Shown: positions 46,319-55,362 of the stretch, piece after piece
Numbering within the stretch: position 1 is the stretch's first letter
Layout: each line of letters starts with the position of its first letter
Source: Terriglobia bacterium
GTDB lineage: Bacteria; Acidobacteriota; Terriglobia; Bryobacterales; Bryobacteraceae
Length of the DNA: 64,000 bases
NCBI GenBank assembly: GCA_020073305.1
Contig: JAIQFK010000008.1
Span: 62,001-126,000, forward strand
Reading direction: 5' to 3'
Notes under the pieces: generated by a model
The model's input: only the letters and a program-made list of their open reading frames with translations
The model's database searches: none
What the model was told of the DNA's origin: nothing
Translations under genes and position numbers: made by a program

Positions 46319-46459
46319 TGGCCTGTGCAGTGATTTCGTTTAGCATGACGCAACCGCTTCCTTCGGTCGCGGCTCAGTAAACGGGCAGACGCGTGGTCGT
46401 GTTTCCGAGCCGCGAACAGAGGGAGCGGTACTCACGTTCAGGCTGCAACAGGCCACTAG
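46319..46459. repeat. Dispersed repeat family A, copy 2 (complete, nested inverted repeats)
   Basis: The element is bounded by TGGCCTGTGCA (46319-46329) and TGCAACAGGCCA (46444-46455), an imperfect inverted pair. Inside, CCGCTTCCTTCGGTCGCGGC (46354-46373, continuing TCAG) pairs with the stretch 46403-46428 (TTCCGAGCCGCGAACAGAGG then GAGCGG) with a few mismatches. It fills the gap between two convergent genes. The layout resembles a MITE or REP-type unit. Confidence 0.75.
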
Positions 46460-46464
46460 ACTGA

Positions 46465-48381
46465 TTACTGTGCGCTGCTTGAAGTTTGCGCAACCTTCCC
46501 CGCTTGCACATCTTTGATCAAGATCTGATTGGATTCTAGCGTCGTGCCCAGAGTCTGATCCAGCGTAATGCGTGCATTGTTGTAAGTAACCAGCGCCGAT
46601 AACTCTGCCGATTGCGAGGTTGTCAAATCTCTTTGCTGTTGAATCACGTTATATGGCGTCGAGGCTCCCAGAGTGAATTTTTTCTGCTCGGCGTCGAATA
46701 GCTGTTTGCCTAGAATCCGGTTTTGGACGGCAGCATCATAACGCGCTCGGGCCTGCTGCAACGCCACCACGGAATTCAAAATGTCCACCTGCGCCTGTTT
46801 CACGCTCTTTTCGGTTGCCAGTTGTGTTTGCCGGAGCTGAAGCTGGTCGATACCGTAGTCTGCCTGCGCTTGCCCGTTGTACAGGTGCATTTGGTAGAAA
46901 GCGCCGACGCCCTCTGTGGGAAAGTTTCGCCGGAAGATCTGACCAAGAGCCGTGCCGATACCGCCGACAAAGTATGGGTTCGGAGTCTCGGTGATTCCTC
47001 CCGCAGTCACGGTCCGGCCCGTGCCGGCCAAGCCCGCGTGACTCTCGCTACCGAAGGCAATGAGTAGAGGAAGCACGCCGTTGCGGGTACCCAGAGCCAA
47101 AACCTCACTCGTTTTCTCGTTCGCTCGTTGCGCCGCAAGGTCGCTACGATGTGACAGGGCTGTCTGAACCAGTTCTTTCAACGGCGGCAACTCGTCTTTC
47201 TCCGGAATGGTAATGCGATCAACCGGTACGATTTGCGCGCTGGCGACGATGGGATCCGCCACTCCGGTCCGGCTGATGAGGTTTTTCAACTGTAGCTCGT
47301 GCTGCTGAAGATTGGTCTGTGAATTTACCAGGTCCTGGCGGCTGGTAGCCGCTTGTGAGCCCGCCCTGGTAATCTCGATCTCCGCCAGTGAACCAATCTG
47401 CACCTGTATTTTCGTGTCTTCGACGAAGGTTTGTGCCACATCCAGGGCGCTCTGCTTTGCCTTGATGTCTTCGTAATCTGCTGCCAAGGCGAAATAAGAC
47501 TGAAGTACGTTTCTCACAACTCCGATCACTTGCGTCTTGAAGTTGAGGTCGGAGGTTTGGAGGTTGATTTTGCTGACCGTAATTTGTCGGCCATTCACCG
47601 CCACTCCGAAGCCTTGTAAGAGAGGGTGTTGGAAAGAAACAGATAACGTGGGTGCTACCGAGGGGTTCAAGACGTCGGTGGGAGCGTTCTCATTGAGGTA
47701 GTGGTCGGTGTAACTAGCGGTAATACTGCCGCCACTCAGAAACCCTTCCTGCAGCGATCCGTTGTACACGCGCTGATTCTGGATCAGGACGTTGGTGACG
47801 CTCTGCACGCTGTTGACTTGAGGGATGGATCTATGGCTGAAGGTTGTGGCTTCCTGAAAGGTCGGATCTAAGGTTTGGGTGGTGGGCCCGATCTGCGAGA
47901 TCGTGGCGTTGGTGTTACGGCTGATGGTGCCGTTGCCGCCCCCTCCGGGGACGCCCGCGGCCGCCTGGCTTCCCAGAACGCCCTGCCCGCTGGCCACAGA
48001 AATGGCCTGCGACGCGCCGCTCGGCACGCCCGGCAAAGCGCCGCCGGCCTGCGCGCGCTCCACCTGCCACGCCGCCGCCAGCGGAGCATAACGGGCGACC
48101 TCAATATCGATGTTGTTTTCCAAGGCCAGTTCAATGGCTTGATGCGCGGTCAAATACAGCTTGCCTGCGCGCACCAGATCGCGGAGCCGCCCGGAGTTCG
48201 CCAGCCGGACAGGAGGCACGTCCGGAGCCAGATAGGGGCGCCAAAGGATGGGTGCGGAAGGTCGGACGGGCTCAATGGCCACCTGCTGCGCCGGGAGGAA
48301 TGAGGCCGGCCACAGAAAGCAAAGGCCCACGGCGATGAACTTGCGCCATGAATCCGGGAAACAACGGGTACGATGGCTCAT
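46465..48381 (-). CDS. TolC-family outer membrane efflux protein (copy B)
   Basis: A 638-residue outer-membrane channel protein with a signal peptide (core FIAVGLCFLWPASFLPAQQ). Near residue 75 it has the helix LTAHQAIELALENNIDIEV shared with its neighbour, then a Gly/Ala/Ser-rich insertion (residues about 105-150, with repeats of GGG) absent from typical TolC. The two TolC repeat halves follow with long helices (KLNLQTSDLNFKTQVIG-like; KQAQVDILNSVVALQQARAR). Its start overlaps the stop of the paralogue by 4 bases. No inner-membrane pump or adaptor is near. Confidence 0.88.
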   Translation of the reverse strand: MSHRTRCFPDSWRKFIAVGLCFLWPASFLPAQQVAIEPVRPSAPILWRPYLAPDVPPVRLANSGRLRDLVRAGKLYLTAHQAIELALENNIDIEVARYAPLAAAWQVERAQAGGALPGVPSGASQAISVASGQGVLGSQAAAGVPGGGGNGTISRNTNATISQIGPTTQTLDPTFQEATTFSHRSIPQVNSVQSVTNVLIQNQRVYNGSLQEGFLSGGSITASYTDHYLNENAPTDVLNPSVAPTLSVSFQHPLLQGFGVAVNGRQITVSKINLQTSDLNFKTQVIGVVRNVLQSYFALAADYEDIKAKQSALDVAQTFVEDTKIQVQIGSLAEIEITRAGSQAATSRQDLVNSQTNLQQHELQLKNLISRTGVADPIVASAQIVPVDRITIPEKDELPPLKELVQTALSHRSDLAAQRANEKTSEVLALGTRNGVLPLLIAFGSESHAGLAGTGRTVTAGGITETPNPYFVGGIGTALGQIFRRNFPTEGVGAFYQMHLYNGQAQADYGIDQLQLRQTQLATEKSVKQAQVDILNSVVALQQARARYDAAVQNRILGKQLFDAEQKKFTLGASTPYNVIQQQRDLTTSQSAELSALVTYNNARITLDQTLGTTLESNQILIKDVQAGKVAQTSSSAQ

Positions 48382-50279
48382 CGCTCGACCCCCGTGGCGG
48401 ATTTGCCCCCAGCTCGCCCCGCGAGCGCTTCGGCCACCGAGACATTGTTCACCTCGAGTGTATCCCCAAGAGCCTGATCGAAAGCGATTCGCGCATGCGT
48501 ATAATTCGCCATGGCCTGCACTTCGGAACTCTGCGAAGTCGCAAAGTCGCGTTGATCCTGCACCACCTGAAACGGGGCTGCCGCGCCCAACTGAAACTTC
48601 TTCTGGTCGGCCTCCAGAGTCTGCTGCGCCAGCACTCTCGCCTGAACGGCGGCGTCATACCGGGCGCGCGCCTGCCGCAGTCCGATGACCGCGTTCTGCA
48701 CGTCCACGCGCACTTGCGAGACGCTTTTTTGCAGGTTCAACTCGTTCTGGCGTATTTCGATGAGGCTGGTCACATAATCCGATTGCGCAGCGCGATTGCG
48801 AATGGGGATGTTCAGCGAGAAGCCCGCCGAATAATTGGGAAAATTCCGGCGCGCGATTTGAGCCAGCAGATTGCCATAGCCTCCGGCGAGGTAAGGCACG
48901 CCCCCTTGAGACGCACCGAAAGCCGTCAAGTCGCCGGTCAGGCCGTTGTTCGTCAGTTCGGCAAAGGCTTGCAGCGATGGCTTCAGAGAATTCTTGATGC
49001 CGACAAGGTTCAGCTTGTTGCTATCGATGTTGGTACGGCCTTGCTCGATTTCCACGCGCTTGTTCAAAGCCTCGGCGACCAGTTCGTCCAACGGCTTGGT
49101 GTCATCATTCTGCGGCACCTCGATCTTGTCCAGTGGGATCACATGCACGTCGGCTAACTCCAGGGAGGCCACTCCCGAGCGGCTCAATGCGTTCTTCAGG
49201 ACGGTCTCCTGCTGCGCCATATTCGTCTGCGAGATGATCAGGTCCTGCTTGGCCGCGTAGAGTTGCGATTCCGCGCGGGTAACTTCAATCTCCGCCAGCG
49301 AACCAATTTGCACCTGCTTCTTGTTGTCATCCAACAATTGTTGAGCCGTCTGCAATCCTTGCTCGCGGGCATGCACATCTTGCACGAAGGCCACCAGGTC
49401 CCAATACAAATTCAGAACGGCTGAGACCGTGGTGATTAGTTGCGACTTGAACTGCAGGTCGGTCACCTTCAAATTGTTCTTCTGGACGCGAATATTGCGG
49501 CCGTTAACCGCGGAGCCAAAGCCCTGCAGGAGGTTTTGTGTGATCTGCAGGTCGAGCTGGCCGGACGTGTAAGGATTCAGGCTGAAGAACTGGCTGTTCA
49601 CCTTTGTGTATTGGCTTGCGTAGCTCAATGTTGCGCTCAGACCGAAAACCCAGTTTTGCTGATATTGAGCTTGGTACGTGCGGAGGTCTTGAACCAGTGC
49701 GGTTGTTCCGGTCAAAACGGTGTTGCTCTGCGGAATACTCAGATGCTGGAAATTCGTGAAAGCGGAGATGCTGGGATCGAGCGCTGGGATGCCGGGGCCC
49801 AATTGGGTGACAATGCCGCCGCCGGAACTCACGCCCGCCCCGGAGGTTCCCGCCGCGCCGCCAGCGTTTACAGTGACGCCCTGCAGGCTGACGCTTTGCG
49901 GTCCTGCCGCCAATGGCGCTCCCACGCCTCGTAATGCTCCCCCGGATTGGGCGCGCTTCAACACCTCCCGGGCCAACAAGGGTCCATACCGCTGAACTTC
50001 CACATCGATATTGTTCTCGATAGCCAGCGCCACCACATCCTGTGCGGAAACGTAGAGATTACCCGCGCGCACCAGCGAATCCAGCCTCGACGAGTTGCTC
50101 AGGTTGATCGGAGGCACGGCTCGGGGCTGATAGGGATGCGTGAGCCAGCCCATGCCGCCCTTTGCGGGATCAATTCGAACCGCAGTCTGAGCGCGACCGG
50201 GATTGGAGAGGGGCAGGAAGATGAGCAGGAAGAAAACGGGGATGCGAATCTTCTGACCACAATTGTGTTGGAGGCTCAT
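48378..50279 (-). CDS. TolC-family outer membrane efflux protein (copy A)
   Basis: A 633-residue outer-membrane channel paralogous to its downstream neighbour. I use ATG 50279, which begins a signal peptide (IPVFFLLIFLPLSNPGRAQ); an upstream ATG at 50417 would add 46 residues lacking leader character. Landmarks are YVSAQDVVALAIENNIDVEV and a Gly/Ser/Ala-rich insertion (about residues 115-160), then the TolC halves with SQVRVDVQNAVIGLRQARAR. The two form a coupled pair (ATGA). Likely roles are type I secretion or efflux with partners encoded elsewhere. Confidence 0.87.
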   Translation of the reverse strand: MSLQHNCGQKIRIPVFFLLIFLPLSNPGRAQTAVRIDPAKGGMGWLTHPYQPRAVPPINLSNSSRLDSLVRAGNLYVSAQDVVALAIENNIDVEVQRYGPLLAREVLKRAQSGGALRGVGAPLAAGPQSVSLQGVTVNAGGAAGTSGAGVSSGGGIVTQLGPGIPALDPSISAFTNFQHLSIPQSNTVLTGTTALVQDLRTYQAQYQQNWVFGLSATLSYASQYTKVNSQFFSLNPYTSGQLDLQITQNLLQGFGSAVNGRNIRVQKNNLKVTDLQFKSQLITTVSAVLNLYWDLVAFVQDVHAREQGLQTAQQLLDDNKKQVQIGSLAEIEVTRAESQLYAAKQDLIISQTNMAQQETVLKNALSRSGVASLELADVHVIPLDKIEVPQNDDTKPLDELVAEALNKRVEIEQGRTNIDSNKLNLVGIKNSLKPSLQAFAELTNNGLTGDLTAFGASQGGVPYLAGGYGNLLAQIARRNFPNYSAGFSLNIPIRNRAAQSDYVTSLIEIRQNELNLQKSVSQVRVDVQNAVIGLRQARARYDAAVQARVLAQQTLEADQKKFQLGAAAPFQVVQDQRDFATSQSSEVQAMANYTHARIAFDQALGDTLEVNNVSVAEALAGRAGGKSATGVER

Positions 50280-50555
50280 AGATTTGCGTGATAGTTGTGT
50301 GTACGTGTGCCGCGCCCTTAAAGTTCCCGGCCGATCCTGGTGCAGCGCACATGGCTGCGGTTGCCGAGACAAATGTAGGGGAAAGTGGGGCGCGAGTGTT
50401 GCGTGCGCGGACGACAAGCGAAGCCATAAACCTCGCCAGCGGCGGTTTTAGAAATGATCGGCATGATTTGGTGATACCACCGCCTGAAAAACAAAAGCAA
50501 CTGAGAGGGCCTGGAGCTGGACTCCGCCGCAGTCGATTCGCGTTAGAATACCGCC

Positions 50556-51506
50556 ATGAACCGGCGCAATTTCCTCACGGGGATGTTCGGCAGCGCAGCC
50601 ATCCTCAGACCGCGGCCGGCCGCCGCGCAGCAATCGTCCACCGGCGTTGTCGTTGAAAAGCCGCTCGCGGGTACGCCTCACAAGGGCAAGGTGCTCGCGG
50701 CCATTCAACCCCATTCCGACGACATCGCGTTATTCGCCGCCGGCACGGTGGCCAAGTTGATTCAGGAGGGCTACACCGGCTACATGATCCGCGCCACCAA
50801 CGATGACATGGGCGACGATATCGGACAGCCCGGCAGCATTGGCGAGAACGTGCTTCGCAACGAACGCGAGAATGCCGAGGTGGCGCGCATCCTGGGCCTG
50901 GAACGCAGCTTCGATTTGAATTACAACAACCATCGCATGGGCGACGTCTCGTGGAACGAGCTGATCTGCCGGCTGATCTTCCTCTTCCGCCTGCTTAAGG
51001 TGGACACGATCCTGTGTTATGACCCATGGGGGCACGACGAGGAGAACCCCGACCATTACGTACTTTCCCGGTGCGTGGAGGCGGCGTGTTGGATGGCCGG
51101 CCGTGTGCACGATTATCCCGAACAGTTTGCCGCCGGTCTCAAGCCGCACGCGGTGAGCGAGAAATACTACTACGCCCGGCGTCCCGAGATCACGCGCGTG
51201 GTGGACATCAGCGGCGTGGTGGACAAGAAGATCGAAGCCAACCGCGCGAACGTAGCCAAAGGCCCCGGCGGGCATCACGGCTCCACTTTGCGCACCGAGT
51301 TGTCCAAACGAAACCAGCGGCTACCCGTGCTGGGCGACGACGATGCCACCGCCGACCGCAATTACATCAAGGAATTTGTCCTGGCGGGCGACCGGCAATT
51401 GGGCCGGAAATACGGCGTGGAATTCGCAGAAGCCTTCCACTATATTGGGCCGCCCGCCACTCGAATCGAAGACACCATCCAGCAGCGTGTGGTGCCGTTG
51501 CAGTAA
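50556..51506 (+). CDS. PIG-L/LmbE-family deacetylase, Tat-targeted
   Basis: A 316-residue zinc de-N-acetylase. NRRNFLTGMFGSAAIL is a twin-arginine signal (residues 2-17). The metal site is PHSDD (H53, D55, D56; most family members have PHPDD) and the third ligand His lies in ENPDHYVLSRC. Members remove acetyl from GlcNAc-containing glycans or small thiols. It begins the three-gene operon; the next start is 10 bases after its stop. Location is periplasmic by inference. Confidence 0.9.
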   Translation: MNRRNFLTGMFGSAAILRPRPAAAQQSSTGVVVEKPLAGTPHKGKVLAAIQPHSDDIALFAAGTVAKLIQEGYTGYMIRATNDDMGDDIGQPGSIGENVLRNERENAEVARILGLERSFDLNYNNHRMGDVSWNELICRLIFLFRLLKVDTILCYDPWGHDEENPDHYVLSRCVEAACWMAGRVHDYPEQFAAGLKPHAVSEKYYYARRPEITRVVDISGVVDKKIEANRANVAKGPGGHHGSTLRTELSKRNQRLPVLGDDDATADRNYIKEFVLAGDRQLGRKYGVEFAEAFHYIGPPATRIEDTIQQRVVPLQ

Positions 51507-51515
51507 GGAGCGGTT

Positions 51516-52793
51516 ATGAGCCTGAGCAGAAGATCCTTCCTGAAGCACACCGGCATCGGCTCTCTGGCCGCTCTCGGAAGCGCCACGCTGCTGCCCGCCG
51601 CCACTCGTGCTGTGATCGACAACACCGAGCCCATGAAGATCACCCGGATCGACGCCGTTACTTTCCGCAAGGATCTGCATATCGGCGGCGGCTCGGGCGG
51701 GTCGGATGATGGCGCGGAATTCTGGTGGGTTCGCCTGCACACCGACAAGGGGATTATCGGGACGGGCGAAACTTATCCGTACCCTCAAGCCGAGATTGGC
51801 GCTCTCAAGGAGCACGCCGGCCTGATCCTCGGGCGCGATCCCCGCGATATCGACGGCATCTGGCGTGCCATGCACTTCGAAGGAGCGATGAGGACTACCG
51901 GAGGCGCCGATATGCGTGTCCTGAGCGCCATCAACATGGCGCAACTTGACATCCTCGGCCAGGCCACGAGCCTCCCGCTCTACCGGCTGCTGGGCGGAAA
52001 GACCCGGCCCCGCGTTCGCGTCTACAATACCACCACCGATTACTGGGCCATCAACGATATGAAGATGGGCCGGGACACCATGAAGATCGTGACGTTTCTG
52101 CTCGACCGCGCCATTACCGGCATGAAGATCTACCCGTTTGACGCCCCCGATCATTACCTTTCAAACCAGGCTCTTGAGGAAGGCTTGCGCTGGATTCGCG
52201 ACATTCGCGATGGCGTCGGCAATAAGATGGACATTTGCGTGGACTGCTGGGGCCGGTTTGATTTTCCGAGCGCCATGCGAATTGCCAAGGCGCTCGAGCC
52301 GTACAACATCATGTATCTGGAGGACGTCATGTTGAGCGGGAATGCTAAAGCCTATGCACGGCTCGCCGCCGAGACCACGGTGCCGATCTGCATCAGCGAG
52401 ACCCTGGCCAGCCGCTACGAGTATCGCGAATTCTTTGAGCAGAAGGCGTGTGACGTGATCATGTACGACGTCACCTGGTGCGGCGGCCCGTCTGAGGCAA
52501 AACGGATTTCCGACATGGCCGAGACCTACATGATCCCGACTTCACCGCACACCTGCGGCGGCCCGCTCCTGTTCGCCTGTTCCGCACATCTCGCGACGGC
52601 TCTCCCTGACCTTCTCATCATGGAGAGCAACTACTGGAAGTACTCGCACCAGTATCCATACTTCGTGAACAACATTCCCGTTCCCAAAGACGGACACGTC
52701 ACAGCGCCTGAGCTGCCCGGCATCGGCGTCGAGATCAAGCCCGAACTCTTCCGCACGGGCGTGGCCACAGTAGAAACGGTTGCAAAAATTTAG
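51516..52793 (+). CDS. Enolase-superfamily (mandelate racemase/muconate lactonizing) enzyme, Tat-targeted
   Basis: A 425-residue enzyme with twin-arginine leader SRRSFLKHTGIGSLAALGSA (about residues 4-23). The enolase metal site is the Asp in ICVDCWGRFD, the Glu in MYLEDVML and the Glu in CISETLAS; TSPHTCGGP supplies the catalytic His. It is related to acid-sugar dehydratases and to the gene at 15143, but that one lacks the export signal. An AAGGAG ribosome site precedes the ATG. Periplasmic dehydration or racemisation of a sugar acid is likely. Confidence 0.9.
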   Translation: MSLSRRSFLKHTGIGSLAALGSATLLPAATRAVIDNTEPMKITRIDAVTFRKDLHIGGGSGGSDDGAEFWWVRLHTDKGIIGTGETYPYPQAEIGALKEHAGLILGRDPRDIDGIWRAMHFEGAMRTTGGADMRVLSAINMAQLDILGQATSLPLYRLLGGKTRPRVRVYNTTTDYWAINDMKMGRDTMKIVTFLLDRAITGMKIYPFDAPDHYLSNQALEEGLRWIRDIRDGVGNKMDICVDCWGRFDFPSAMRIAKALEPYNIMYLEDVMLSGNAKAYARLAAETTVPICISETLASRYEYREFFEQKACDVIMYDVTWCGGPSEAKRISDMAETYMIPTSPHTCGGPLLFACSAHLATALPDLLIMESNYWKYSHQYPYFVNNIPVPKDGHVTAPELPGIGVEIKPELFRTGVATVETVAKI

Positions 52794-55181
52794 ATGCCAA
52801 AGAATGGGGACTGGCTACGCCGTCCCAAGCCGCATGACACGCCGAATCTTCACCGCCCAGCCTCGCAGGCGCGTGGACGGCGCTGCCTGTCCCCATTTTT
52901 GGGCCTCCTTTTCACGCTCTGTTCCCTCTCCCCCGCAGCCGATCAGCCATCACCCAACATCCTGCAAGAGGCCTTCGGCATCCAGGCGCTGGACAAGTCC
53001 CCGCTCCTTAGTCCGCAATTTCCGTCGCTATCGCTGTTGTTAGTGAACCGCAAAGTCGAGATTCAAGCCAAGCGCGGCGCCAATGAAGTAATCCTGCGCG
53101 CCCCAGGTTCAGACACCACCCTCGTCGCTCGCTTCACGCGCGAGGGCGACTTCGACATCTGCCGCATCCGCCACGAAGTGGGAACTCCCATCACCTCCGA
53201 AGAGCTGAAGCTGGTTTGGGCGTTTCCCATGGCGTTCAACGAGTCGATGACGCTCGATGCTGGAGCGCTTCAGGGGCATCCTTTGTATCTGCCGGACGGA
53301 ACCATCCCGCCCGCGCATTTCCTGAACTGGGCCACCCTTTTCTACGACCGGGCTGACAATCTGGCGATCGGAACACAGCTCGAGGGCGCGGAGCCCGCTG
53401 CTACACGCTGGGGTCGTCGCACTGGACCCACGGGCTCCACCCAGCTCCACTTCTGGACCCAGACCGGAAGGGCGGACCTCGAGGTCGCGATCTTCGCGTA
53501 CCGGCCTCGCAACCAGCGCCTCTGGTGGGCCGAGTGGTACCAGGAACAGGAGCGGCGCACACCCGGCATCCATCCGGGCTTGTTTCCGGTGCTGAGTCCA
53601 TTCGAATCGAGCTGGGCGCCTGGGGAAGTCGAGACCATCCAAATCGTGCCTGGCCCGGCGGACGCGGGCAAGGCGATGGAACTTGTGTTCATCGATGATG
53701 TGGGCGGAACCGTCGCGGGCCGCCGCCAATTCGTCTGCGAGCTGCCCGTCACCGAAGTGAAATTCGAAGCGGGCGATTGGCCCACAGGTCTGTATCGAGT
53801 CACCGTCGTGCCCTCCGGCGCGGCGTTCGATCCGGGTGTGCGCCGCCTCAATGACAAAACGCTCTCATTGATCGTGCGGCCCCGGCAACCGCGCGGCACG
53901 GTTCTCTTTGTCGCGCCTACCGACATGTGGCGCGCCTATGCCAGCAACGGCGGCCACGCCATGACGTCATGGCGCGACGACTACCATTACACCAGCGTGG
54001 GATACTCGCCCACGGTCCTCAATACCAGATTCCGGCGCACGAATCATTATTACTACGGTCTATACGAACGGCATTCAGACATCCTCCACTATCAGTTCCT
54101 CCGCGAACTGGCTCGGAAGGAAGCACTGCAGATTGACTACTGCACGCAGGACGACATCGCGCTCGACCGCGTGCGTTTGAGCGATTACCGCCTCGTGCTC
54201 GTCGGCAGCCACGCCGAGTTCACGACCGCGGAGACGTATTTTCGATTTCGGGATTACCTGGCTCACGGCGGCGCCGTCGTGATTCACGGCGGCGATTCGT
54301 TCGCGGTGATGGTGGAGTATCTGCCCAGCTTGCGCGATCGCCGCTATATCTGGCAGAAGGACCACTTTTGGTGTCATCTGACGGACCAGTCCGATGATTT
54401 CATGCCACCGCAGTTGCTCCCCCCTACGACCGGCGATGCCATCGATTACCTGAACGTTTTCCATGTCACCGTGGGCTACTGGCCCGAAGGAAGCCGCGCC
54501 GTCGTCTCGAATGTCGACCATCCCGTCATGCGCGGTCTTGGTCTGAAACTGGGCGATCCCGTCCCCGGCGTCTGGGCAGGCGAAGCCGACATGACCTACG
54601 AGCCGCAAGCATGGGATATCCTCGTCCGCTCCGAAAAAGCAGTGACGGAAGCCAACGAGAGCGGGCTCGAGCGAGTGAACCAGCCCGCGTTTCATCACAC
54701 CGGGCTCGCCATCCACAAGAATCTGCGCCTGGCTCTGGTATCGAGCGAGAGCTTCACCCGCCGCCTGGCCGATCCCGACAGCGCGTTATTCCGCGAACTC
54801 TACGTCAGAACCTTTCACTACCTGCTCGATTCCGCCGCGGACCTGAGCCATCCGGTCGAAGCGGTCCAGCAAGGCGCCGAATTTACTTTGCATGCCCCCG
54901 CCACGCTCGCTGCCATCCAATACGAGCTGCCCGATCTGATCGACTACAGCGACCCTATTTGGTTCCGCAAACCAGCCCCCTACGCGCATTACGTCATCGA
55001 AGGCTCATCCGACGGCGCGACTTGGACGCTGCTAGCCGACCGCACCCACGGCCCCTGGCGCGGCGTACAAACCGACTTCCTCCCACCCGTGAAAATCCTC
55101 AAACTCCGCCTGCGCGGCACTCTCTCGAATCACGAATCTCTTTCAGTGAAAAACCTAAAGATTTTCCGCGCCAGATTCTAA
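52794..55181 (+). CDS. N,N-dimethylformamidase-like large-subunit protein, probably exported
   Basis: A 795-residue protein whose middle and C-terminal half resemble the beta subunit of N,N-dimethylformamidase, a glutamine-amidotransferase-like fold: TVLFVAPTDMWRAYASNGGH, HSDILHYQFLRELA, VLVGSHAEFTTAETYFRF, GGAVVIHGGDSF. The last 130 residues form a beta-sandwich, possibly a carbohydrate-binding domain (SDGATWTLLADRTHGPW). The ATG at 52794 abuts the previous stop, but residues 4-34 are encoded by the repeat at 52804-52896. An in-frame TTG at 52899 would start the signal peptide LGLLFTLCSLSPAA; neither start has a ribosome site. Confidence 0.78.
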   Translation: MPKNGDWLRRPKPHDTPNLHRPASQARGRRCLSPFLGLLFTLCSLSPAADQPSPNILQEAFGIQALDKSPLLSPQFPSLSLLLVNRKVEIQAKRGANEVILRAPGSDTTLVARFTREGDFDICRIRHEVGTPITSEELKLVWAFPMAFNESMTLDAGALQGHPLYLPDGTIPPAHFLNWATLFYDRADNLAIGTQLEGAEPAATRWGRRTGPTGSTQLHFWTQTGRADLEVAIFAYRPRNQRLWWAEWYQEQERRTPGIHPGLFPVLSPFESSWAPGEVETIQIVPGPADAGKAMELVFIDDVGGTVAGRRQFVCELPVTEVKFEAGDWPTGLYRVTVVPSGAAFDPGVRRLNDKTLSLIVRPRQPRGTVLFVAPTDMWRAYASNGGHAMTSWRDDYHYTSVGYSPTVLNTRFRRTNHYYYGLYERHSDILHYQFLRELARKEALQIDYCTQDDIALDRVRLSDYRLVLVGSHAEFTTAETYFRFRDYLAHGGAVVIHGGDSFAVMVEYLPSLRDRRYIWQKDHFWCHLTDQSDDFMPPQLLPPTTGDAIDYLNVFHVTVGYWPEGSRAVVSNVDHPVMRGLGLKLGDPVPGVWAGEADMTYEPQAWDILVRSEKAVTEANESGLERVNQPAFHHTGLAIHKNLRLALVSSESFTRRLADPDSALFRELYVRTFHYLLDSAADLSHPVEAVQQGAEFTLHAPATLAAIQYELPDLIDYSDPIWFRKPAPYAHYVIEGSSDGATWTLLADRTHGPWRGVQTDFLPPVKILKLRLRGTLSNHESLSVKNLKIFRARF
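52804..52896. repeat. Dispersed repeat family B, copy 2 (inside the start of a gene)
   Basis: It begins ATGGGGACTGGC and ends GCCTGTCCCCAT, imperfect inverted ends. In reverse orientation it resembles the 83-base element at 19384-19466. It is 93 bases long, a multiple of 3, and is open in the frame of the gene at 52794. Confidence 0.62.
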
Positions 55182-55205
55182 CTGAGCCGTGACCAAAGGG
55201 AGCGG
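55182..55205. repeat. Half copy of dispersed repeat family A
   Basis: CTGAGCCGTGACCAAAGGGA (continuing GCGG) starts right after the stop of the preceding gene and matches the right arm seen at 39803 with two or three changes. No left arm is visible. The rest of the 181-base gap holds a short hairpin AGCGCC/GGCGCT (55237-55253) and no gene. Confidence 0.55.
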
Positions 55206-55362
55206 GCACAATGTCGAATGCCGGAATATGCCGCATAGCGCCGTCTTGGCGCTGTCATTGCCGTGGTGACCGCGACTTCGTTCGGCATAGGCTGAATGGA
55301 TATTCCACTGGAAATTCTCGCGAGTGCGGTCGGCGCCGCAGAGACCTGATTGCGCTGTTACG

